DNA of 64,000 nt from Salinarimonas rosea DSM 21201 (GTDB taxonomy: Bacteria; Pseudomonadota; Alphaproteobacteria; Rhizobiales; Beijerinckiaceae): contig NZ_AUBC01000006.1 of NCBI RefSeq assembly GCF_000429045.1, forward strand, positions 1 through 64,000. The letters run 5' to 3'. Shown here one piece after another: positions 1 through 6,153 of this stretch. Each line of letters starts with the position of its first letter. The first letter of the stretch is position 1. Below the pieces are notes generated by a model that did not search any database, was not told the origin of the DNA, and was given only the letters and a program-made list of their open reading frames with translations. Made by a program: the position numbers and the translations under genes.

Positions 1-253
1 CGTCTCTCGCCGCTACGAGCGTGGCGCCATGCTCGTCACCTCGAACCGCGCCATCGGCGAGTGGGGCTCCGTGTTCGGCGATCCCGTGGTCGCGACCGCC
101 ATCCTCGACCGCCTCCTCCACCACAGCCACGTCATCACCATCCGCGGTGAGAGCTATCGGCTGCGCGAAAAGCGCCGGAGCGGCCTTCTGCAGAAGGCCG
201 CTCCGGCGCCTCACAACACCACATCAACCAGCGAGGGGGTCAGGTCCTCGTGA
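1..253 (+). CDS. istB: IS21-family helper ATPase IstB, C-terminal fragment (cut by window edge)
   Basis: The frame runs in from the window edge (first full codon at base 2) and ends at 253. The visible residues (SRRYERGAMLVTSN, then FGDPVVATAILDRLLHHSH, then GESYRLREKRR) match the C-terminal end of IstB, the DnaC/AAA+-like ATPase that assists the IstA transposase in target choice. The Walker motifs would lie upstream of the window. The last residues run into the element's terminal repeats. The length is a partial value set by the window, and there is no sign of internal decay in what is visible. Confidence 0.85.
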   Translation, partial: VSRRYERGAMLVTSNRAIGEWGSVFGDPVVATAILDRLLHHSHVITIRGESYRLREKRRSGLLQKAAPAPHNTTSTSEGVRSS

Positions 254-286
254 CGAAAGGGGGGCAGTTCCGGCTGACGCTTGACA
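1..286 (+). mobile_element. Right part of an IS21-family insertion sequence
   Basis: The window opens inside the element. The 3' end of the IstB helper ATPase gene is followed, at about 234-286, by two imperfect direct copies of a G-rich unit (GGGGGTCAGGTCC at about 234, and GGGGGGCAGTTCCGGCTGACG at about 260), ending in TTGACA at 281-286. Multiple internal terminal repeats and a TGACA-type tip are typical of IS21 ends. The transposase gene istA and the left end lie outside the window. The element is fused directly to a ParB-like reading frame, which places the insertion boundary near 286. The exact tip cannot be proven without the other end. Confidence 0.75.
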
Positions 287-1854
287 CCAGCATCGAAGGG
301 CTCGCCGCCAGCATTGCGCAGGACGGGCTGCTGCAGAACCTCGTCGTCACGAAAGGGCGCGGCAGCCGGTTCCGGCTGGTGAGCGGCGAGCGCCGCTACC
401 GTGCCCTGAAACTGCTGGCAGAGCGCGGCACGATCGCGACCGACCATCCGGTCGCCGTCGAAATCCGCAAACTCGGCAAGGACGAAAAGCTGCGCATCGC
501 GGCCATCGAGAACATCCAGCGGGAGAACCTCCCGCCGCTCGATGAAGCCGCCGCGCTGGCCGCGCTGATCAGGCAGGGCGAGGGGCTCGATGACCTTGCC
601 GCCAAGACCGGATTGTCGGTCACGACCATTCGGCGCAGGCTCGTGCTGAACGATCTTTGCGGCGCGGCGAAAGACGCGCTTGCAGATGGCCGCATCACCC
701 TCGCGCAGGCCGAAGCCCTGACGCTCGGCGATCACGAAGCGCAGGCGAACGTGCTCGATGATCTCGCCCGTGGTGGTCATTACGAATACAGCGCCGCCGC
801 CATCAGGGCGCATTTGCTCGATGACCGCCCGACCGTCGCCATGGCCATCTTTCCGGTGGAGCGGTACACGGGCACGATCACGACCGACCTCTTCGCCGAT
901 GGCGAAACCAGCTACTTCGATGACGCGGAGCAGTTCCTCGCCATGCAGAAGGAAGCGGTCGCCGCGCTGGCAAATGATTTTGCCGACAAGGCGGCATGGG
1001 TCGAGGTGACCGACCGCTACAGCATCCCCGCCTGGCAGTACGAGGAAGCGGAGGAAGGCGAGCAGGGCGGCGTACTGATCAATCTCACGCCCTCGGGCCG
1101 TGTCGAGGTGCGCGAAGGGCTGATCAGGCCGGAAGCCGTGGCAAATGACGAGGATCTCGCGGAGAACCCGCTCGCCCCGAAGAAGGAGCGTCCCGCCTAC
1201 AGCGCTACCCTTTGCCGCCTGATCGGCTGGCACAAGAGCGCCGCCGTCGCGGAATTGCTGCTCGCCAATGCGCGGAAGGCGCGGGAGGTATCAGTCACAA
1301 GACGGCTTGCCGCGTTCAGGCCGCACGAAGCCCTGCCTTCGCTCTCAAAGCTGGAGGACACGGGCATCAGCATGGACGCCACCGAGATGCAGCTGCGGCT
1401 TTGCGCCGGATGGCTCGGCATCGAAATCGCGGACGATGCGCCGCTCTGGTCGCAGTTTCCGGGCTATCCGGCCTGTGAGCGCGACCTCTATGAAGCGGTC
1501 TGCGCTCTCACCGATCACCAGCTGGAGCAGGTCGACACGCTTCTGACCGCGTTCTCCTTCGGGCAGGAATCCTGCGATCGGCTCGATACGCAGGACAGCT
1601 TCTTCAACCGCGTGGCGCGTGATCTGAACGCGGATATGCGTAACCACTGGAGCCCTGACCGCGCCTTCCTCGAGAAGCGCAGCCGCGACCAGCTTCTCGA
1701 AATCGCGCAGGAATGCGGCTGCACCGACCTGTACGGGCGCGGGCTTCTCGCCAGCTACAAGAAGGGCGAGCTCGTCGGCTGCCTGCTGCGCCACTTCACA
1801 CTCGCCCGCAGCGCGGCGGAGCCGACAGACGCGCAGCGCAAGGCGCGGACGTGA
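250..1854 (+). CDS. ParB/RepB/Spo0J-type partition protein, 5' end replaced by IS21
   Basis: The 534-residue frame carries the ParB nuclease-like core: SIEGLAASIAQDGLLQNL (residues about 14-31), SGERRYRAL (about 45-53) and AAIENIQRENLPPLDEAAAL (about 83-102), followed by a helix-turn-helix stretch around LAAKTGLSVTTIRRRLVL. ParB-like proteins bind DNA sites for plasmid or chromosome segregation, and plasmid or integrative-element versions often have long C-terminal extensions like this one. The segment that normally precedes this core (with an L-S/NVR-type motif) is absent. The frame instead opens with a GTG at 250 inside the IS21 end, so roughly the first 11 residues are IS-encoded. No ParA partner is visible. 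The gene may be non-functional or may be expressed from the insertion sequence. A hairpin terminator follows. Confidence 0.8.
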   Translation: MTKGGQFRLTLDTSIEGLAASIAQDGLLQNLVVTKGRGSRFRLVSGERRYRALKLLAERGTIATDHPVAVEIRKLGKDEKLRIAAIENIQRENLPPLDEAAALAALIRQGEGLDDLAAKTGLSVTTIRRRLVLNDLCGAAKDALADGRITLAQAEALTLGDHEAQANVLDDLARGGHYEYSAAAIRAHLLDDRPTVAMAIFPVERYTGTITTDLFADGETSYFDDAEQFLAMQKEAVAALANDFADKAAWVEVTDRYSIPAWQYEEAEEGEQGGVLINLTPSGRVEVREGLIRPEAVANDEDLAENPLAPKKERPAYSATLCRLIGWHKSAAVAELLLANARKAREVSVTRRLAAFRPHEALPSLSKLEDTGISMDATEMQLRLCAGWLGIEIADDAPLWSQFPGYPACERDLYEAVCALTDHQLEQVDTLLTAFSFGQESCDRLDTQDSFFNRVARDLNADMRNHWSPDRAFLEKRSRDQLLEIAQECGCTDLYGRGLLASYKKGELVGCLLRHFTLARSAAEPTDAQRKART

Positions 1855-1949
1855 CTTCCCGATGCCATGCTGTTTCCCGCCGTTGACAGGCGGGAGGAAG
1901 ACGCAGTCGCGGAGGCGGCGTGAGCGCCGCCATTCACCTGAAAAAATCA

Positions 1950-1983
1950 GGCGCGCCGCCTTTTGCGGCGCGCCGTTTCATTT
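1950..1983 (+). terminator. Intrinsic-type terminator after the ParB-like gene
   Basis: A 10-bp perfect stem (1950-1959 with 1965-1974, arm GGCGCGCCGC) has a CTTTT loop and is followed by GTTTCATTTG. A run of six A at 1941-1946 precedes it, so it could also work in the opposite direction. Confidence 0.65.
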
Positions 1984-2057
1984 GACCAGCCCGTGACCAA
2001 GCCGTGTGGACGCTCGGCTGTCATCCTCTTCAGATCACCAACGAAGGAGATGAGGAC

Positions 2058-2294
2058 ATGAGCACCCGAGAAGAAGATCGCGCCGGACGGTCCTATGTCG
2101 AACCCGATCAGGCAGCCTTGATCGCCAATCCGGACGGTACGTTCACCTTGCTACTCCCAGCCGACGGTGAGCAATTCGTGAGCTCTAACTATGTGGCGCT
2201 CGTCGGTGCCGCCACCCTCATGAATAGTGATCCCGAGTTCCGCGCATTTCTCATCGAGCATGTTGTGTCCGGGATGCAGAAAACGCGGCATTGA
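2058..2294 (+). CDS. Hypothetical protein, 78 residues
   Basis: I do not recognise this gene. The ATG at 2058 is chosen over an upstream in-frame ATG at 2004 because AAGGAG lies at 2044-2049 with 8 bases of spacing. The protein is acidic at the start (STREEDRAGR) and contains a short beta-like stretch, NPDGTFTLLLPADGEQF, then a C-terminal helix, PEFRAFLIEHVVSGMQ. There is no signal peptide or membrane segment. It stands alone on the plus strand between the ParB-like gene and the convergent PIN gene, within accessory DNA. It could be a small regulator or an antitoxin-like protein, but nothing in the sequence decides this. Confidence 0.6.
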   Translation: MSTREEDRAGRSYVEPDQAALIANPDGTFTLLLPADGEQFVSSNYVALVGAATLMNSDPEFRAFLIEHVVSGMQKTRH

Positions 2295-2299
2295 CGATT

Positions 2300-2325
2300 A
2301 TCGGGCTCCCTACGGGGAGCCCGAT
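2300..2325. terminator. Hairpin between convergent genes
   Basis: An 11-bp stem (2300-2310 with 2315-2325, arm ATCGGGCTCCC) closes a four-base TACG loop. It sits between the stop of the small plus-strand gene and the stop of the PIN gene. T-rich tails are weak on both sides, so a shared terminator is inferred from position. Confidence 0.55.
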
Positions 2326-2344
2326 ATTAATGGTCTGGGTGCCT

Positions 2345-2959
2345 TCAGCACGCGACCCTGACCGAAGTTGGAAGGCTGTTGCAGGTTGCCGCTTCTTCGC
2401 GGCCGATTATGTTCACCACAAGATCGATTAGTTCATTGGGTACATGCATTCGAGCGCGGCGGAGCGCTTTCAGGATAGCCTCGATTTGACCTTCTTTGCC
2501 TAGAGTCCTTCCTACAAGCGGATGAAGAAGCAGCTCGGCCGTGCAGCAGACTTTCAGGCTTTTAAATCGCACCGCGCAAATTGCTCGTGCTTTGCGCTCG
2601 TCGATCATGGCATACGCACCCTGATCGATCGCATACGCGACCGTAGCGGCTTCGCCGTCGTCGAGGGTCTGCCGGGCGCTACCCTCGATCAGCTCCCCGT
2701 AAACCGCACTGCATGCCTCGGTCAGGCGGACCTCACTGATAGCGGCTTGATCTATCAGCGACTGAAGGAAACCCGGTCGCGCATGCCCGCGGCGTTCCCC
2801 GTTCAATAGCTCGGCGCAGGCGTTTGAGGTGGCGAAGAAGGGGTTGTCGAAGGCGCGGAGAATTTCGGCCGCGCGCTCGGTGGCGTGCAGATTTATGACT
2901 ACGCTTGCATCAAGTACGACGGGAATGTCGGGCGCATCAGGAAAGCTTGATAAGCTCAT
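2345..2959 (-). CDS. PIN-domain (DUF3368-like) putative ribonuclease, last gene of a four-gene operon
   Basis: The 204-residue product has the acidic PIN pattern. VPVVLDASVVINL near the start supplies the first Asp, a Glu follows in NACAELLNGE, then LDDGEAATVAYA and MIDERKARAI supply further acidic positions, as in DUF3368/PIN proteins. PIN proteins are metal-dependent RNases, often toxins. The ATG at 2959 (MSLSSF) is preferred. It overlaps the end of the upstream metallopeptidase gene by 23 bases, implying coupled translation. The about 60 C-terminal residues beyond the PIN fold are not recognised. In this context it is a likely effector of the operon, possibly controlled by the XRE-ImmA protein. 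That role is inferred. Confidence 0.75.
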   Translation of the reverse strand: MSLSSFPDAPDIPVVLDASVVINLHATERAAEILRAFDNPFFATSNACAELLNGERRGHARPGFLQSLIDQAAISEVRLTEACSAVYGELIEGSARQTLDDGEAATVAYAIDQGAYAMIDERKARAICAVRFKSLKVCCTAELLLHPLVGRTLGKEGQIEAILKALRRARMHVPNELIDLVVNIIGREEAATCNSLPTSVRVAC

Positions 2960-4118
2960 TCGCCTCGCTTTCCTCGTTCTCGACACCATCAAGAAGCTCG
3001 CGAACTTCATAGCGGTCAAGCTTTAGAAGCTGGGCCAGTTGCCCTTCGCTGTAGAAGCCTCTCTTGGATGCTTCGCGTGCGAGCAGGGCAAGTCGGGGCG
3101 GGACTGGGCCAGCCGCCGCCACTGAATGGACGTTTCGGTCTGCAGCGTCTCCTAATGCTTGCCTAACCTGCTCGCGGGTAATGCCCCCGTTGGCCTGAAA
3201 CCAGTCCCAGGTTCCATTCCTCGCAAGCTTCAGTTCTTCGAGCCGGCGGGCCATTGCTTCCCGCGATACGCCGAAGATATGGGCGAGCAGGATGATGTGG
3301 CGGCGCGTCAGGTGAGACTGGCCTGCAGTTACCTCGGCAAATCTCTGCCGGACAGCTCTTGCCGGAGTCAAAAAACACCGCGCGAAAGCATTCGCGTAGC
3401 GCTCTTCTCGCGACGAAGGCTCCTCGTCGGTAGTGAGGACCTCCGGTTGACGTCTCGTCGAGTTGAAGTGTCCGAGTTCGTGCGCCCCGGTCTGAGTGAT
3501 CCGCTCGGCGGGATGGTTTGCGTTGAGCAGCATGCAGGCGCCGACCGCATCGTCATAGGCGAACAGGCCGGAGACTTTGCCGTCAAGACGGCGCATATAA
3601 ACCCTGATGCCGAGCTGCAATTCCATCAGGGTAATGAGATCGAGAACGGGACCCGCCCCGAGACCCAGCCAATCGCGCATTTGTTGTGCATCATGCTCTG
3701 CCTGTGCGGAGACGTCTCCTGGCAGTATCGGCCTTTCGGGCGGGTAGTTCCGGGTCTGCCCTACGCCGAGCGCATTCTCAAGCTCTACTTCTGCGCTGAC
3801 CAGATCGTTCAATAGCCGAACGGCTTCGTCGGTCCCGGCATCATTGCTCTCGGAGAGTTTGCGGAAGCGCGGCACCATGTCCAGATGGATCGCTTCCTGC
3901 CTCAGGAGTGCGTTTGCAGACGTGCCGTATAGAGCCGCAAGCTCCTGCAGCTCGTTGGTCTTTATCCGGCGTTGGCCTTGCTCTATCGCTACAAGGGTCG
4001 TGCGGGCTACGCCGATAGCATTGGCAGCATCGGCCTGTTTAAGCTTTACTGCTTCACGGGCGATCCGCAGGCGTTCCCCGACCTGTATGTCCGTAAGTCT
4101 TGGATCAGGAATGGTCAT
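2937..4118 (-). CDS. XRE-family regulator fused to ImmA/IrrE-type zinc metallopeptidase
   Basis: The 393-residue protein starts with an XRE helix-turn-helix (residues about 13-70, with RIAREAVKLKQADAANAIGV and TTLVAIEQGQRRI). An ImmA/IrrE domain follows, with HELGH at 213-217 and a downstream EERYANAFARCFL helix (about 238-250) that supplies the third zinc ligand. The C-terminal about 100 residues look helical and unassigned. Proteins of this kind act as repressor-protease or antitoxin components; ImmA cleaves a phage repressor, and IrrE/DdrO and COG2856 proteins accompany toxins. The start codon overlaps the stop of the QueC-like gene by one base, and its 3' end overlaps the PIN gene. It is the natural candidate for binding the operator upstream of this operon. 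Confidence 0.85.
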   Translation of the reverse strand: MTIPDPRLTDIQVGERLRIAREAVKLKQADAANAIGVARTTLVAIEQGQRRIKTNELQELAALYGTSANALLRQEAIHLDMVPRFRKLSESNDAGTDEAVRLLNDLVSAEVELENALGVGQTRNYPPERPILPGDVSAQAEHDAQQMRDWLGLGAGPVLDLITLMELQLGIRVYMRRLDGKVSGLFAYDDAVGACMLLNANHPAERITQTGAHELGHFNSTRRQPEVLTTDEEPSSREERYANAFARCFLTPARAVRQRFAEVTAGQSHLTRRHIILLAHIFGVSREAMARRLEELKLARNGTWDWFQANGGITREQVRQALGDAADRNVHSVAAAGPVPPRLALLAREASKRGFYSEGQLAQLLKLDRYEVRELLDGVENEESEANELIKLS

Positions 4119-5479
4119 CAGTCAGCCCTTGACCACTGCTTTGCGAAAGAGCGTGGACCCAGTGAACGCATGTAAGTCTTCCATTCATCAGCATGACGAT
4201 TGAGTAGCTCGAAAAGCTGCCGTTCGGTCTCATCGACAGTCAGGTCGAGGGCAGGGCCAAGGAGATTTGCGTGCCGGCGCAGCACCGGCCGCGCCTCGTT
4301 CTTTGCCAGATCCGCCAAATGATCCAGATGCATCACGCCTGCGATCGCGTATTCGCGGAATGCGCCACTCATACGTTTGAAGCCGGGCTCGACGGCCTTT
4401 TCAAGCGAAGGTGCCGTCATGTCCTTGCAGATGTAAGTATCGTCTGACTCAACGAGCCCGGCAGCGTGGACGCTCAAGCGGCGCAGCATGCAAGCTGCGC
4501 AGACACCGCACTGGCGGTGCCCGCCATTGACGGAGCTCCACTGACTGTTGCGCCAGCAGGACCTGGTCGAAGACCAGCTTTGATCGCCCGTCTCACGGAC
4601 GAACTCGGCCAGCGTTTCTCCCTTGGTATGCCAAAGGCGCGGGAACTCATACCGCATGCTCCTGCCAAAAAGGGCGCTCACGAACCGCTCCATGCGCCGC
4701 GCAAACAGCGGATGGTTCCGATAGTCCGGATAGGCATGTCCGACAGGAACGATGGCCGGTCCCAGCGAACCCTGACCGCTTTCCGGCAGGATCATCCTGG
4801 TGGCGTCGGTAAGATAGGCTGCGATAGCCGCAATGACCGCAAACTTGAAGCCGCGGCTGCGGGCGCTGCTTTCCCTGTTCGGCATGTTCGCCGCTACGGT
4901 GTACGGGACGGCAGTGAATGGCTCATTGGCGGCCCGCCGATCGCTGGTGCCCTTCCGGATGCGCACGCGTACGAGCTTGTTTCCGGGCTGGGATTCAAAC
5001 AGCCTTGCCACCGCAAGCGAATCCATCCCCTCGCTGAAAGCTAGGACTGCATTAGTGGCAGTGGGTATGTTCAGATATTCCTGCACCGGGGGCGAGGCAG
5101 GAACTTCGACTTGCCTGAAGTCGATGGACCAGTAGTCGCCGGTCAGAAACCCGATTGCCTCGTGCAGCGCATCCGAAATTTCAGGTGAGTTCCACCGCGC
5201 TGGATCATGAACCGGAATGCGCAGAGAAAGCTGCCGCGGCCATCCTAGCGACGGGCGTTTTACGACCCGATCTGCATATTCAATTGCAGCCGCCACCACC
5301 ATCGCGTCGTGGATTGCACTCTCCCAGTTTGCGAAGGCATAGCTCCGCAAAGCATTAGTCGAGAAGGTGACGTCCCGTCCCAGCGCAAAGACTATATGGT
5401 CGCTGGAGGTAGTTCTGCCCGGCTCAACGACGTCGATTATCTTCGTGGGAATCGCCCCGATCAGAGCCCGGGCGTTCAT
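4118..5479 (-). CDS. QueC-like PP-loop protein of a putative defence operon
   Basis: The 453-residue protein has two QueC hallmarks. One is a PP-loop, AVLAFSEGMDSLAV (signature at 149-154, SEGMDS, against SGGxDS in classical QueC). The other is a four-Cys zinc site at C308, C324, C327 and C330 (CGVCAACMLRR). QueC makes 7-cyano-7-deazaguanine (preQ0) with ATP and ammonia. The first about 140 residues and last about 100 residues are extra relative to the roughly 230-residue biosynthetic enzyme. This resembles the enlarged QueC-like proteins of Qat and type IV CBASS systems. No queDEF genes are near. It overlaps the upstream gene by four bases (ATGA). Inferred role: nucleotide- or protein-modifying enzyme in immunity rather than queuosine synthesis. 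Confidence 0.75.
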   Translation of the reverse strand: MNARALIGAIPTKIIDVVEPGRTTSSDHIVFALGRDVTFSTNALRSYAFANWESAIHDAMVVAAAIEYADRVVKRPSLGWPRQLSLRIPVHDPARWNSPEISDALHEAIGFLTGDYWSIDFRQVEVPASPPVQEYLNIPTATNAVLAFSEGMDSLAVARLFESQPGNKLVRVRIRKGTSDRRAANEPFTAVPYTVAANMPNRESSARSRGFKFAVIAAIAAYLTDATRMILPESGQGSLGPAIVPVGHAYPDYRNHPLFARRMERFVSALFGRSMRYEFPRLWHTKGETLAEFVRETGDQSWSSTRSCWRNSQWSSVNGGHRQCGVCAACMLRRLSVHAAGLVESDDTYICKDMTAPSLEKAVEPGFKRMSGAFREYAIAGVMHLDHLADLAKNEARPVLRRHANLLGPALDLTVDETERQLFELLNRHADEWKTYMRSLGPRSFAKQWSRAD

Positions 5480-6036
5480 AGCGGAGGTCCTTCATCAAGC
5501 CCGGTTTGTTTCGGCAGGCGCAGGCTGCGGGCAGGTCGGGCCGGGGCGAGAAATTCGGAGGCCAAGGCTCCGAAGTCGCATTGGCTGCGGGCAGCATCCA
5601 GGCGCGATCTGACGAACCGCGCGCTCTTTGCACCTGCCTCACGCAGATAGTGCTCCTCGACGCTTCGAAATTCGCTCCGCGTGTAGTCCGCAAAAGCATT
5701 GGCGAGAGCTTTACCATAGGCAGCATCGCCGAAATGACCGTCCCGCACAGCTTCTATGCCCGCGTCGATAATGGCGTTGCCGAGGCCCGATCCTCGACAG
5801 CCCTGCCGTGCGGCTTCCAGTTGTTCAATGCGCTCGTTGGGAAACAGAGAAGCTTGATCTCCGCCGCCAAATATCGCCCGCAGTTGCTCGAGTGGTAGCT
5901 TTCGGGCGTCTTTGCGCAGAGCGAGGGGCACCGCCTCACGTACCTCGTCGGCCGCATAGGCTGCCTTTGCAGCCCGCTCGGCAAGGTCGCGCCAGTGCCG
6001 TTTCATCGGCAGGCTTCTATGAGGTCCATCGCTCAT
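5476..6036 (-). CDS. Hypothetical protein, first gene of the QueC-like/ImmA/PIN operon
   Basis: The 186-residue protein belongs to no family I recognise. It is largely helical and charged (KRHWRDLAERAAKAAYAADE near the start, YGKALANAFADYTRSEFRSV in the middle). It ends in a basic, Pro-rich tail, and it has no signal peptide or membrane segment. The ATG at 6036 has GGAG seven bases upstream, and a promoter with palindromic elements lies at 6049-6085. Its stop overlaps the QueC-like start by four bases, so the two are very likely made together and may interact. QatB of the Qat system occupies an equivalent slot before QatC, but I see no residue-level similarity to support homology. Confidence 0.6.
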   Translation of the reverse strand: MSDGPHRSLPMKRHWRDLAERAAKAAYAADEVREAVPLALRKDARKLPLEQLRAIFGGGDQASLFPNERIEQLEAARQGCRGSGLGNAIIDAGIEAVRDGHFGDAAYGKALANAFADYTRSEFRSVEEHYLREAGAKSARFVRSRLDAARSQCDFGALASEFLAPARPARSLRLPKQTGLDEGPPL

Positions 6037-6048
6037 CCCGAATCTCCA

Positions 6049-6085
6049 TGTCAGGACAATAGCAGAAAATAGCTGACAATGTCAA
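6049..6085 (-). promoter_or_regulatory. Promoter with overlapping palindromes for the four-gene operon
   Basis: Read on the minus strand, TTGACA (6080-6085) and TATTGT (6056-6061) are separated by 18 bases, a good sigma70-type promoter 20-50 bases before the first gene's ATG. TGACAATGTCA (6074-6084) is an inverted repeat over the -35 box. TGTC-AG-GACA (6049-6058) is a second inverted repeat at the -10/start. Both share TGTC/GACA half-sites, as expected for a dimeric repressor, and the XRE protein of the operon is the obvious candidate. Confidence 0.6.
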
Positions 6086-6115
6086 ACATGAGGAGCGTGG
6101 GTGAAAGTGGCCAGT

Positions 6116-6139
6116 GCGGCAGGCCGGCCGGCCTGCCGC
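6116..6139 (-). terminator. Perfect 24-bp palindrome after the RTX gene
   Basis: The arms GCGGCAGGCCGG and their exact complement meet without a spacer. The palindrome lies 15 bases downstream of the RTX stop and upstream of the operon promoter at 6049-6085. No T-run follows on the minus strand, so termination is inferred from position and stem strength. Confidence 0.45.
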
Positions 6140-6153
6140 AGGATCGTTATTTC

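Noticed and set aside
2345-6036. Complete Qat or type IV CBASS system around the QueC-like gene
   Set aside because: No QatA-type ATPase, TatD, CD-NTase, TGT or OGG gene is present, and the first gene shows no visible QatB similarity.
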